From Pusillimonas noertemannii (GTDB taxonomy: Bacteria > Pseudomonadota > Gammaproteobacteria > Burkholderiales > Burkholderiaceae_B), in assembly GCF_003096595.1 (NCBI RefSeq), contig NZ_QEKO01000004.1, positions 186,001 through 250,000 on the forward strand: DNA of 64,000 bases, in the 5' to 3' direction. Of the stretch, positions 19,453 through 27,550 are shown one piece after another; positions within the stretch are counted from its first letter, which is position 1; each line of letters opens with the position of its first letter. Below the pieces are notes generated by a model, which ran no database searches, had not been told where the DNA came from, and saw only the letters and a program-made list of their open reading frames with translations. Made by a program: the position numbers and the translations under genes.

Positions 19453-20151
19453 TCAGCAAGATACCAGGCTGGTCAGCAGTTCTTCGTCGTCGAGAAGGTC
19501 GGCGCTCTGTCCCAGGTAGCTGATCCGTCCACGATTTAAAACAATAGCGCGCTCAGTCACCTCTAGCGCGACCGTGGCGTGCTGCTCGACCAGTACTATC
19601 GTGAACTGCCCCAGCGATTTCAGTTTCAATATGGCGTCAAGCAGGACGTCAGCCACCGCCGGGGCAAGACCTTCGAGTGGTTCGTCAAGCAGCAGAAGCC
19701 TGGGGTTTCCGATCAGGGCGCGCCCAAATGCAAGCATTTGCTGCTCTCCGCCGGAAAGACGGCTACCCAGGTTTTCCCGGCGCTGGGCCAATCTGGGAAA
19801 AAGCTCGTACACGGCCTCGATATTCCACTCGCCCGGCCTGGCACAGACTTGCAGGTTGTCTTCCACACTGAGCGAATGAAAGATTTCCCGCTCTTGAGGC
19901 ACCAGGCCCATGCCCATACGGGCCCGCAAGTGGATAGGCAGACGCGACACATCGGTGTCCTCGTATGCGATGCGCCCGGCCTTGAAGGTCGTCCGGCCAA
20001 GAATGGTGGAGAGCAAGGTGCTCTTACCCGCTCCGTTACGTCCCAACAAGGCCCAGACACTGCCTTTAGGCAAGGCCAGCGAGACGTCCTCGAGTATTGT
20101 CGTGTCTCCGTAACCGGCATAGACACCTTCAAGAACCAGATGCTCACCCAT
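19453..20151 (-). CDS. LivF-type ABC transporter ATP-binding protein
   Basis: A 232-residue ATPase with Walker A GRNGAGKST, signature RLSGGEQQML and Walker B LLLLDEPLEGLAP. The length and the LVPQEREIFHSLSVEDNL segment are LivF-like. It is the last gene of the five-gene importer on the minus strand and overlaps the LivG-type gene by 8 nt. It powers uptake together with the LivG-type subunit. The catabolic setting suggests an aromatic or other carboxylic acid rather than an amino acid as substrate. Confidence 0.92.
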   Translation of the reverse strand: MGEHLVLEGVYAGYGDTTILEDVSLALPKGSVWALLGRNGAGKSTLLSTILGRTTFKAGRIAYEDTDVSRLPIHLRARMGMGLVPQEREIFHSLSVEDNLQVCARPGEWNIEAVYELFPRLAQRRENLGSRLSGGEQQMLAFGRALIGNPRLLLLDEPLEGLAPAVADVLLDAILKLKSLGQFTIVLVEQHATVALEVTERAIVLNRGRISYLGQSADLLDDEELLTSLVSC

Positions 20152-20893
20152 GGCGCCGCCCCAAATAAATTTCTTTCACCCTCGCGTCGCTTCTGATCTG
20201 CGCGCAATCGCCTTCGAGCAAGACGTGCCCCTCGACCAGAACCGTGATCTTATTGGCAAATCGAAACACCAAGTCCATGTCGTGTTCGATAAGCAGTATG
20301 GAGATATGGCTTGGCAAACGTTCCAACAACTCGATAATCGCCCTGCTTTCATTTGTGGGGACACCCGCTGCCGGCTCGTCAAGCAACAATATCTGCGGTT
20401 TTACCGCCAACGCAATCGCGATTTCCACCATCCGGCGCTGGCCATAGGCCAGGCCTGCGATTCTTTTGTTCGCCATGTCGAGTATGGACAGATCTTCGAG
20501 CAGCGTGACGGTTTCACGCTCGAGCTCGGCGTCTCGTTCAACTCGGCTAAACATACGGCTGGCCGCGCCTGTTCTTTCGGTAATGGCAAGGGCAACGTTC
20601 TCGGCCGTCGTCAATTGCGGAAACAGGCTATTGATCTGGAATGTGCGCGCGATCCCGTGCTTTACGCGCTGGCGTGGAGCCATGTTCGTGATGTCTCGTC
20701 CGAACGAGCGGATCTCGCCACTTGTCGGTGGAATCACACCCGTAATCAGATTCACAAAGGTGGTTTTGCCGGCCCCATTTGGCCCAATCAGAGCATGGCG
20801 GGCTCCAGGTTCCAGAGAAAAATCCACAGCGTCTGTAACGCATAAGCCACCATAGTTCTTCGTCAGGCCCACTGTCTGCAACGGAATAGTCAT
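20144..20893 (-). CDS. LivG-type ABC transporter ATP-binding protein
   Basis: A 249-residue ATPase with Walker [10 protein letters not shown], signature LAYGQRRMVEIA and Walker B ILLLDEPAAGVP. The LivG-type insertion after Walker A (RVKHGIARTFQINSLFPQLT) is present. The start at 20893 (MTIPLQTVG) has AAGGGA upstream; an ATG 19 codons earlier would overlap the permease gene. It pairs with the LivF-type subunit. Confidence 0.92.
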   Translation of the reverse strand: MTIPLQTVGLTKNYGGLCVTDAVDFSLEPGARHALIGPNGAGKTTFVNLITGVIPPTSGEIRSFGRDITNMAPRQRVKHGIARTFQINSLFPQLTTAENVALAITERTGAASRMFSRVERDAELERETVTLLEDLSILDMANKRIAGLAYGQRRMVEIAIALAVKPQILLLDEPAAGVPTNESRAIIELLERLPSHISILLIEHDMDLVFRFANKITVLVEGHVLLEGDCAQIRSDARVKEIYLGRRHG

Positions 20894-20934
20894 GTATGTC
20901 CCTTGAGATTCGGATAGCAACCGCACATCGCCCT

Positions 20935-21912
20935 TTACCACATCGTCCATTTTTTAAGCCCATGACCGGCCTTCTGAATGAGCGTGTTCTCCGAGAGCTT
21001 GACGCTGAGGATCAATACAATCCCTATCGCAAACATCCAGTGCTGTGGGCTGAAGGCGGCCGCTCGGTCTTGCACCAGCAAGAAAATAATCGCCCCCACG
21101 AAGGGACCATACAAACGGCCGACACCTCCGAGCACCACCATGATCAGCAAATTTCCGGAAAGCTCAAAGGAAAGGGAATCAAGTCCCACGACCTGAATGG
21201 TTTGCGCGTATAAGGCACCACCCAGGCCGGCGATGGCGCCGGCAAGCGTGTATGCGGTAACCAGCCGCAGCGTGACGGGCGAGCCGATCAGCTTCATGCG
21301 CCAGATATTCTCGCGCACGCCTCGCAGGGCGAGGCCGAACGGCGAGCAGACGACAGCCCGGAACAATAAAAACACTATAAAAAGCACGCCTAGGGCGTAT
21401 AGGTAGCCTGTTCGACCGACCAGATCGAACTCGAACACCCCGAAAAGAGGCGCAACCGAAATTCCCGACAGTCCGTCGTCCCCACCTGTTACCGACGACC
21501 ACTTGTTGGCGAATTCGTATACGGCCATGCCTACCGCCAAGGTAAGCATCAATAACGTCAGGCTACGCATGCGCATCAAAAAATAACCCGACAACAAGCC
21601 GAATAGAGCACTTACGGCAGCCGCTGCGAACAAACCTGTAATGGGTTCGGGCGTAACATGGATTGCCCATAACCCCGCGACATATGCGCCAATGCCGAAA
21701 AATGCCGCATGCCCCAGGGTTTCGACACCGCCATATCCAAGAACCAGATTCAAGGACATGCAGGCGATGATCATGATTATTACGATCGTTCCCAATGCCA
21801 GGTAGCCGTCGAAAAGGTAAAAGACCGCCAAGCCCAATACCCACGGCAACGCGTCCCAGATGCTCCAGTGATGCTGATTGAAGCTGTCGCCGGGCAGAAC
21901 GGATGTGTTCAT
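20935..21912 (-). CDS. LivM-type ABC transporter permease
   Basis: A 325-residue permease with about nine hydrophobic helices. Marks are SLNLVLGYGGVETLGHAAFFGIGAY in its N-terminal half and the coupling segment ALRGVRENIWRMKLIG. The start at 21912 overlaps the LivH-type stop by 4 nt. In LivM of amino-acid importers the coupling loop has RDNP or RENE; RENIWR here is a variant. It forms the membrane channel with the LivH-type protein. Confidence 0.9.
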   Translation of the reverse strand: MNTSVLPGDSFNQHHWSIWDALPWVLGLAVFYLFDGYLALGTIVIIMIIACMSLNLVLGYGGVETLGHAAFFGIGAYVAGLWAIHVTPEPITGLFAAAAVSALFGLLSGYFLMRMRSLTLLMLTLAVGMAVYEFANKWSSVTGGDDGLSGISVAPLFGVFEFDLVGRTGYLYALGVLFIVFLLFRAVVCSPFGLALRGVRENIWRMKLIGSPVTLRLVTAYTLAGAIAGLGGALYAQTIQVVGLDSLSFELSGNLLIMVVLGGVGRLYGPFVGAIIFLLVQDRAAAFSPQHWMFAIGIVLILSVKLSENTLIQKAGHGLKKWTMW

Positions 21913-22790
21913 GCACGCCTCCCAAATAGCCCCTGCGGCCTGATGAAGAGAACCAGGATCATGATGAAATAGATCAGGAAAGCGCCGATGTCGGAGAAGA
22001 AGTAGGTACCGAATGTATCCACTACTCCCAGCGCCAGGGCCGCCAGCAAGGTTCCTTTGATGCTGCCGAGCCCGCCTATCGAGACGACGATTACCGCGAT
22101 GACCAGATACTTGAGAGCATAGAAAGGCTGCAGCGGCATCAGCTCGGCCCCCAGCGCGCCGCCCAACGCGGCCAGGCCGCACCCGACCGCAAACATTCCG
22201 GAAAACAGCACATCGACATTGATGCCGACACACCTCGCCATGCCCGGATTGTCCACTGCCGCCTTAAGCTTTTTGCCCAAATAGGTACGCTCGACGAAAT
22301 ACCAGATCAAAAGGCCGACGATGGACGACACCAGGATCAGAAATATCCGATAAACGGACAAGCCGACGCCAAATACCTCGACATTGCCGCTTAGCGTGCT
22401 AGGCACATTCAGGTTGTATACACTGGCGCCGAACAGCAGATTCACAGACGCAATCATGACCAGGGCAAGCCCCAGCGTCATGATGACCTGCTTCAGTTCG
22501 GTCTGGCGGTAAATGCCGCGATACAGAAGGTATTCCAGCACCGCACCCAACAAACATGTCAGGACGAACGCCGCTGGAATCGCCAGAGAGAATGAAAGGC
22601 CCAGCCTATCCATAAGCGCATAAGCGATATAGCCCCCGACCATGGCAAAGCCGCAATGCGCCAGATTGACGACCCGCATTGTGCCCATCGTGACAGAAAG
22701 CCCCGCAGAGATGATAAAAAGTATCATCCCATACGCTATCCCGTTGAACAGCAACGCGAATATCGTTTGAAATAACTTGAAGCCCATCAA
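21909..22790 (-). CDS. LivH-type ABC transporter permease
   Basis: A 293-residue permease with eight or so hydrophobic helices. GMILFIISAGLSVTMGTMRVVNLAHCGFAMVG is the family N-terminal signature, seen here at about residues 20-50, and the coupling loop is KLKAAVDNPGMARCVGIN. Sequence and length are LivH-like. It lies 51 bp downstream of the binding-protein gene and overlaps the LivM-type gene. Confidence 0.9.
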   Translation of the reverse strand: MMGFKLFQTIFALLFNGIAYGMILFIISAGLSVTMGTMRVVNLAHCGFAMVGGYIAYALMDRLGLSFSLAIPAAFVLTCLLGAVLEYLLYRGIYRQTELKQVIMTLGLALVMIASVNLLFGASVYNLNVPSTLSGNVEVFGVGLSVYRIFLILVSSIVGLLIWYFVERTYLGKKLKAAVDNPGMARCVGINVDVLFSGMFAVGCGLAALGGALGAELMPLQPFYALKYLVIAVIVVSIGGLGSIKGTLLAALALGVVDTFGTYFFSDIGAFLIYFIMILVLFIRPQGLFGRRA

Positions 22791-22841
22791 GCAACCCCGT
22801 GCAGTTTTAGATATTCGTCGAAAGCAACATCAGCTAAAAAG

Positions 22842-24035
22842 TTACTCGGGGTTTTGTTCCTTCCATGGATCCTTCACGTCGGGAACAGTAAAGAACGTCT
22901 GATTGACATAGCTGCCGTCAGCCATTTTTTCAACGCGTCGGATGTAAACGTTCTGGATCAAGTCGCGCGTGTCTGGATCGACAGACACCGGGCCTCGGGG
23001 GCTAACCCATTTCATGCCGCGAATGGAGTCTATCGACTCGGCGCCGCTTCCCTTCCCGTCTGTACGCTTGATCATTTCAAAGATCATGTGCATCGCATCG
23101 TAGGCTTCGACTGACGCCATGTCCGAATAGGCCTTCGGGCCGAATTTTTCCTTGAGACCCGCGACGAACTTCTGATTTTCGGGCGTATCGTTGTTGGGCG
23201 AATATATGCTGGAAGTAATGATGCCGATTGCCGAGTCGCCGAAGACCGGGAGATCGACCTCTTGGGTCTCCGCGATGCCCAGCACCTTGATGCCCGAGCT
23301 TGACAGCCCGCTGCTTTCAAGCGCCTTCACAAAGCCCACCGCTTGGGGGCCGACCGGCTGAAACATGAGCAGGCACTGGGGGGCGGAATCCTTGATTCGC
23401 TGCATATACGAGGAATAGTCCGTTGTCGCCAATGGAATACGGATCTCGGTCGCGATTTCGGTTCCAGCCTGCGTAAGCGTTTTGCGATAGGCCTCGAGGC
23501 TATCAAGCCCCGGCGCATAATCGGCTACGGCAAGCGTGGCCCTTTTACAATCGCCCTGTTTCGCCGCCCACTCGGCCAGCGGCACGGAAACAGACCACTG
23601 CGAGAACCCCGCCCGAAGCATATACGGCGACCTTCTGGTGATGTCAGCCGTACCCGCATTGAAAATCACAATGGGAACCTTGGCCTTGTCGGCAACCTCG
23701 GCGGCGGCGAGCGCCGTCGGGGTCACCGCCAGCCCAGCCAGATAGCTGGCTTTTTCTCGCACGACAAGCTCTTGAGCCATCTGTCGCGAGCGCGCCGGGT
23801 TCAGTCCACCATCATCGCGGAAAACCAGCTTGACAGTATGTTCCCCCGCTTTGTTGCCATGCTGATCAGCATATAGCTGCGCCGCCTGCTGGAACTGGGT
23901 ACCCCAATAGGCGATAGGACCGGACATCGGGACAATGATCCCGACGGTGATTTCGTCGGCGCTTGCCTCGCCGACCGGCGCCAGCACAGCAGTCGTCGCC
24001 AACGCCAATACTAAAGACTTGATCCCTGTCTTCAT
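22842..24035 (-). CDS. Periplasmic substrate-binding protein of the LivKHMGF-type importer
   Basis: A 397-residue type I periplasmic binding protein. A Sec signal peptide (MKTGIKSLVLALATTAVLAP, cleavage near ASADEI) is followed by the ligand-binding fold TVGIIVPMSGPIAYWGTQF. AGGAGA precedes the ATG. Members of this group bind branched amino acids, amides or aromatic acids (for example benzoate-type ligands). Here the gene sits between an FAH hydrolase and the permease genes, so an aromatic acid that feeds the local pathway is the likely ligand. Confidence 0.9.
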   Translation of the reverse strand: MKTGIKSLVLALATTAVLAPVGEASADEITVGIIVPMSGPIAYWGTQFQQAAQLYADQHGNKAGEHTVKLVFRDDGGLNPARSRQMAQELVVREKASYLAGLAVTPTALAAAEVADKAKVPIVIFNAGTADITRRSPYMLRAGFSQWSVSVPLAEWAAKQGDCKRATLAVADYAPGLDSLEAYRKTLTQAGTEIATEIRIPLATTDYSSYMQRIKDSAPQCLLMFQPVGPQAVGFVKALESSGLSSSGIKVLGIAETQEVDLPVFGDSAIGIITSSIYSPNNDTPENQKFVAGLKEKFGPKAYSDMASVEAYDAMHMIFEMIKRTDGKGSGAESIDSIRGMKWVSPRGPVSVDPDTRDLIQNVYIRRVEKMADGSYVNQTFFTVPDVKDPWKEQNPE

Positions 24036-24093
24036 TTTCTGTCTCCTGTTTATTTTGATTTTTTCGGGTGTCCAGGCACCCGTCGATACATGT

Positions 24094-24942
24094 TTATGTT
24101 TCTTGTGCTACGACGTTGCGCAAAACACCCAGGCCTTCGACTTCCACCTCGATCGTGTCTCCTGCCTGCATGAACCTTTGCGGATTACGCTTGTGCCCCA
24201 CTCCTCCTGGAGTGCCGGTGGAAATCACGTCTCCTGGCCTTAATTCGCAAAAAGTGGATATGTAATGAACCAGATGCGCGGGATTCCAGACCATGTCGCC
24301 AAACGGCGCCTGCTGCATCTGCTCGCCGTTTAAACGCGTGGCAAGGGCAAGGCGAGCCGGCTCGGGCACATCGGCCGTCGGCACGACCCAAGGGCCGAAC
24401 GCACCGCTTTTATCAAAGTTCTTGCCTGCCGTGATGCTGTGCTTTTGCCACTCGCGAACCGACCCGTCCATGAGTATCGAATACCCGCCTATATGAGCTT
24501 CGGCCTCCTCGATGGGAATATGCCGCCCCCCCTTGCCCACCACCAAAGCAATCTCGCCTTCGTAATCAAAAGTGTCCGATACCATGGGCTTGATCACCGC
24601 CTGACCGTGCGCCACCAGGGAGCTCGGTGTTCGAATGAACATATTGGGGAACTTGGGAGGCTCTTTGCCCGTTTCCGCCTGGTGTTCGGCGTAAGCCCAG
24701 CCCAAGGCGAATATCCTGGCGTCACTACGGTCATTGGGCGTCCTGAAGGCGATCTCGTCCACGCGGCAAGCAGCGCTTGAGCTTTTTGCAAGTTCACGCG
24801 CCTCGTCTATTAGATTGTGTTCGAACAAGCCAATGATGTCTGAACAAACGTGTCCCAGGAGGGGACCCAGATCAATAAAGCCACCGTCCGTCACGACGCC
24901 GAAAGTCCCCGTCTTTCCACGCAATACATTTGCCAATCGCAT
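24094..24942 (-). CDS. Fumarylacetoacetate hydrolase-family protein (first copy)
   Basis: A 282-residue FAH-fold enzyme. The metal site is seen in FDYEGEIALVVGKGGRHI and in YSILMDGSVREWQKH; GDVISTGTPGGVG closes the active site. The start at 24942 has GAGGGA upstream; an earlier ATG at 24954 overlaps the preceding stop. Family members hydrolyse or decarboxylate acylpyruvates and 2-oxo-hepta-dienoates made by aromatic ring cleavage. With the VOC and SnoaL-like genes upstream, a role after meta-type cleavage is likely. Confidence 0.85.
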   Translation of the reverse strand: MRLANVLRGKTGTFGVVTDGGFIDLGPLLGHVCSDIIGLFEHNLIDEARELAKSSSAACRVDEIAFRTPNDRSDARIFALGWAYAEHQAETGKEPPKFPNMFIRTPSSLVAHGQAVIKPMVSDTFDYEGEIALVVGKGGRHIPIEEAEAHIGGYSILMDGSVREWQKHSITAGKNFDKSGAFGPWVVPTADVPEPARLALATRLNGEQMQQAPFGDMVWNPAHLVHYISTFCELRPGDVISTGTPGGVGHKRNPQRFMQAGDTIEVEVEGLGVLRNVVAQET

Positions 24943-24950
24943 GCTATCCC

Positions 24951-25385
24951 TCATCGTTTGAAGTCAATGGAAACCGATTTTTCCTGTAGCAGCCAATTTC
25001 CGCCGACCTGCCTGAAAACATCGGTGTAACGGCCCACCACATCCGGGGAATGCAGGGTTGCGGGAAGGACTGGGTCGCCTGCGAAATCGTGGCGATACAC
25101 GGTTACGTACGAGTCGACCCGGATCGTTTCCTGGTCTGTGCGCCGCGCGAGCAAATTGGTGATGACGTGGCGCACAAAAATGCCGGGCGGCCGTGCGCCC
25201 ATGTGCTTCAGGAAATCTTCTCTGCCGCGAATCGAGATGTCAGCGCGGTGCCAGATGCCATCGGGCGCAAACAGCTTTGCCGCTTCTTCATAGTTTCGCG
25301 CGTCGAAGTGCGCCATGAACTGCAAAGCGATGCTCTCGCACTCCCTTAGCGCTGCGTCGTGCCGGGAATTCAGGTGCTGGGGCAT
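24951..25385 (-). CDS. SnoaL/NTF2-like protein
   Basis: A 144-residue protein of the cone-shaped NTF2 fold. ESIALQFMAHFDARNYEEAAKLFAPDGIWHR is the typical opening (about residues 17-47), and HRADISIRGREDFLKHM follows. GAAGGAT lies before the ATG. Such proteins act as isomerases, cyclases or small subunits of ring-hydroxylating dioxygenases; no catalytic pair can be assigned here. It is the middle gene of the VOC-SnoaL-FAH run. Confidence 0.75.
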   Translation of the reverse strand: MPQHLNSRHDAALRECESIALQFMAHFDARNYEEAAKLFAPDGIWHRADISIRGREDFLKHMGARPPGIFVRHVITNLLARRTDQETIRVDSYVTVYRHDFAGDPVLPATLHSPDVVGRYTDVFRQVGGNWLLQEKSVSIDFKR

Positions 25386-25439
25386 AAATATCCTTCGAGT
25401 CGATAAAACATTGATTCAAGCGACCCCATCGGCTTTCGC

Positions 25440-26087
25440 CTAGGGAATCCGGACCAATTCTTCTATGGGCGCACCGCTATCGAAACGAGCAATGAACTCT
25501 TTGTAGTCCAGCTCGATTCCGGACGGATTGCTGCGGTAGGCCTCGGACTGGAAATACCCGAGGAAAGCCTCTTGGGTCTGGAAATTGTTGCTGCACAACT
25601 CGACGATATTTTTGTCAGGATCGTAGAAATAGAAGCTGGTGATGGGGCCATGGTTCGAACAACGGTGCGGGACGATCTCGTGCTCTTCAAGCAGCTTGAC
25701 GCGTTCGATGAGTGCGGGAATGTCCACATGCTTGAATTGCATGTGGTTCAGGCCCGGATCCGTAGTGGGCGAAGCCCCCACGAAGGGGATTTCGAATATG
25801 GCGAAAAGTTGACCATACGGAAGGCTTCTGTCGATGAACATGAAGCTGGAACGCACATCGCTTGCACGCACTTGCTTGTTGCCGTTGGCTGTCGCCCGTT
25901 GCGTTACGGAAATATCTTTTGGCGTATTTATCACGCTCCAGGAATTACCCAGGACAGCCTCGTACCACTGGGTCATGCGCTCGAATTGAGCGGTTTGAAG
26001 CACGACTTCCGAGATGCGGATCTCGGGCAAACCCGCCGTCTTTTCATGCAATGCCGCCAGATCGGCGGCCGCCACTGCGTTGGACAT
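25440..26087 (-). CDS. VOC-superfamily protein, extradiol-dioxygenase-like
   Basis: A 215-residue vicinal-oxygen-chelate protein. ISEVVLQTAQFERMTQWYEAVLG opens the first beta-alpha-beta unit (about 25-47), LNHMQFKHVDIPALIERVK the second, and PDKNIVELCSNN carries the C-terminal Glu. In iron-dependent ring-cleaving members the first metal ligand is a His at the place occupied here by Glu (ISEVVL). The metal set is therefore atypical, and the activity may be dioxygenation, isomerisation or lyase chemistry. GGGAGAGA precedes the ATG, and a near-consensus promoter lies upstream. Confidence 0.75.
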   Translation of the reverse strand: MSNAVAAADLAALHEKTAGLPEIRISEVVLQTAQFERMTQWYEAVLGNSWSVINTPKDISVTQRATANGNKQVRASDVRSSFMFIDRSLPYGQLFAIFEIPFVGASPTTDPGLNHMQFKHVDIPALIERVKLLEEHEIVPHRCSNHGPITSFYFYDPDKNIVELCSNNFQTQEAFLGYFQSEAYRSNPSGIELDYKEFIARFDSGAPIEELVRIP

Positions 26088-26400
26088 GGTCTCTCTCCCT
26101 TCTTTATCCCTTTGCTCGCCAGAGAAGACCTGTCAATGCAAAAGGCAAATACAGTTCATTTCGGCGAACTATAAGCTCGCTAAAATCATATGTCAACAAA
26201 TTTATATGTAAATACTTTAATATGGACTAATTGACATAAATATTGGAGGCAAAATGGCGATATATCTTGCTTTACGTTTTTGCGCCCACGCCTTCGCGCT
26301 ATCCTCACATTGGGGCTCCTTTTGCTCGCCAATCGATTCTAGGCACGGCCTGTCATTCCGGCTATAAATCAAACGCAAGACGAGTTATAAGGTTTATCGA
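26088..26400. promoter_or_regulatory. Divergent, A/T-rich control region of the VOC operon and LysR gene
   Basis: This 313-bp gene-free spacer holds the minus-strand promoter at 26168-26196 and, within 26180-26245, four related half-sites: TATGTCAA at 26189, TATGTAAA at 26205, TATGG at 26221 and TTGACATA at 26231. ATGG-N8-ACAT (26222-26237) is one base from the PadR consensus. A TTTGCTCGCCA direct repeat occurs near each end. I see no convincing promoter for the LysR gene and no protein-coding gene. Confidence 0.55.
26168..26196 (-). promoter_or_regulatory. Near-consensus sigma70 promoter of the VOC-SnoaL-FAH-ABC operon
   Basis: On the minus strand TTGACA (26196-26191), exactly 17 bp, then TATAGT (26173-26168): six of six and five of six matches. 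The leader would be about 75 nt. The -35 overlaps a TTGACATA half-site like that in the hydroxylase operator. Confidence 0.7.
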
Positions 26401-27405
26401 ATGACATTACTTTCAACTCACGAAAGCCCCGACCCGCGGCCCTCGATAGAACTGCGCCACTTGCGCATTTTTCTGGCGATGTACAAGCTGCGCAGTGTTT
26501 CCAAGACCGCGGAATTGCTGGGCACCATGCAACCCAGCATCAGCGTTGCATTGTCGCGCTTGCGTGCCCACTACAACGACCCCCTATTCGTACGTACCGG
26601 CCAAACAATGCGGCCGACTGATCGAGCGGATCTTCTTGCCCCTTCGATTGAAGACGCTTTGCGGATTCTCGAGGATGCGGAAACACGCACCCCCGTATTC
26701 GACCCTGCCACGGCCGAACGCCCTTTTACCCTGGCCTTGGCCGACGCAGGGAAAATCGTGGTGCTTCCGACCATCGCGGGTATTCTGGAATCAAGCGCGC
26801 CCGGCATTACCTTGCGAGTGCAAAACATCACCATGAGCACGCCTGAAGCCCTTGAGTCCGAAGACGTAGACCTGGCTTTCGGCTTCATGCCTCCCAGAAG
26901 AAGCGGCCTTTACAACCAGTCTCTTTTCCAGGACCGTTTTGTCTGCATCGCGTCGGGCAACACGAAGCTTGAACTCCTGACCAGAAACCACTACGAGGCG
27001 GCCAGGCACGTGGTCATAGAAGAAAGCATCAGTTCGACTCCCGTTTTCAAGAAGCTCGTCGAACAAAATCGCATATTGCTCAAAGTCGCCATGTCGGTGC
27101 CCACGCCCTTTGGGCTGGGCGAAGTCATCTCCGCGACGGACTTGCTGGCAACCGTTCCTTATCGAATGGCCCAGGCTTTATGCAAGACTCAGAACCTGGC
27201 TATCTTCCGACTGCCTTTCGAGGACCCTGTCTACGATATCGGCCAACATTGGCACGGACGCGTGCAGCACGACGAAGGGCACAAATGGCTCAGAAGATCG
27301 ATCTACGAAGCCTTCAATCAATTCAGGGCGGCGTGGCCGGAAAACCCCCGGCCAGGAGAACGGCTTGCCGAGCCAGGCATGCATCGGATAAGAAAAATCG
27401 AATAA
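26401..27405 (+). CDS. LysR-family transcriptional regulator
   Basis: A 334-residue LysR regulator. The winged helix-turn-helix is at about residues 18-75 (LRHLRIFLAMYKLRSVSKTA, then QPSISVALSRLRAHYNDPLFVRTG). The C-terminal substrate-binding region starts near residue 100 (FTLALADAGKIVVLPTIAG). DPLFVR and the RPT motif resemble the NodD/NahR/LinR group, which answers to aromatic inducers. It is divergent from the VOC operon and just upstream of the gentisate genes, which are its probable targets. Confidence 0.9.
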   Translation: MTLLSTHESPDPRPSIELRHLRIFLAMYKLRSVSKTAELLGTMQPSISVALSRLRAHYNDPLFVRTGQTMRPTDRADLLAPSIEDALRILEDAETRTPVFDPATAERPFTLALADAGKIVVLPTIAGILESSAPGITLRVQNITMSTPEALESEDVDLAFGFMPPRRSGLYNQSLFQDRFVCIASGNTKLELLTRNHYEAARHVVIEESISSTPVFKKLVEQNRILLKVAMSVPTPFGLGEVISATDLLATVPYRMAQALCKTQNLAIFRLPFEDPVYDIGQHWHGRVQHDEGHKWLRRSIYEAFNQFRAAWPENPRPGERLAEPGMHRIRKIE

Positions 27406-27550
27406 CCGGCTTTTCATTCCGCGCATAGCCCGCCGCGGGTCGGATTGCTATCTTGTTCTCGTCTTTAAATCACGAACCCGCCGCGTGTCCGCGGCGCCGG
27501 CAAGGACGAAGAAACCATGATCAGCCCACTCACCATGCGGACGACAAGCC

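Noticed and set aside
26110-26335. TTTGCTCGCCA direct repeat at both ends of the LysR-VOC spacer, as a possible attachment-site or insertion scar
   Set aside because: Eleven bases only, no integrase or transposase nearby, and no target duplication at the island borders.
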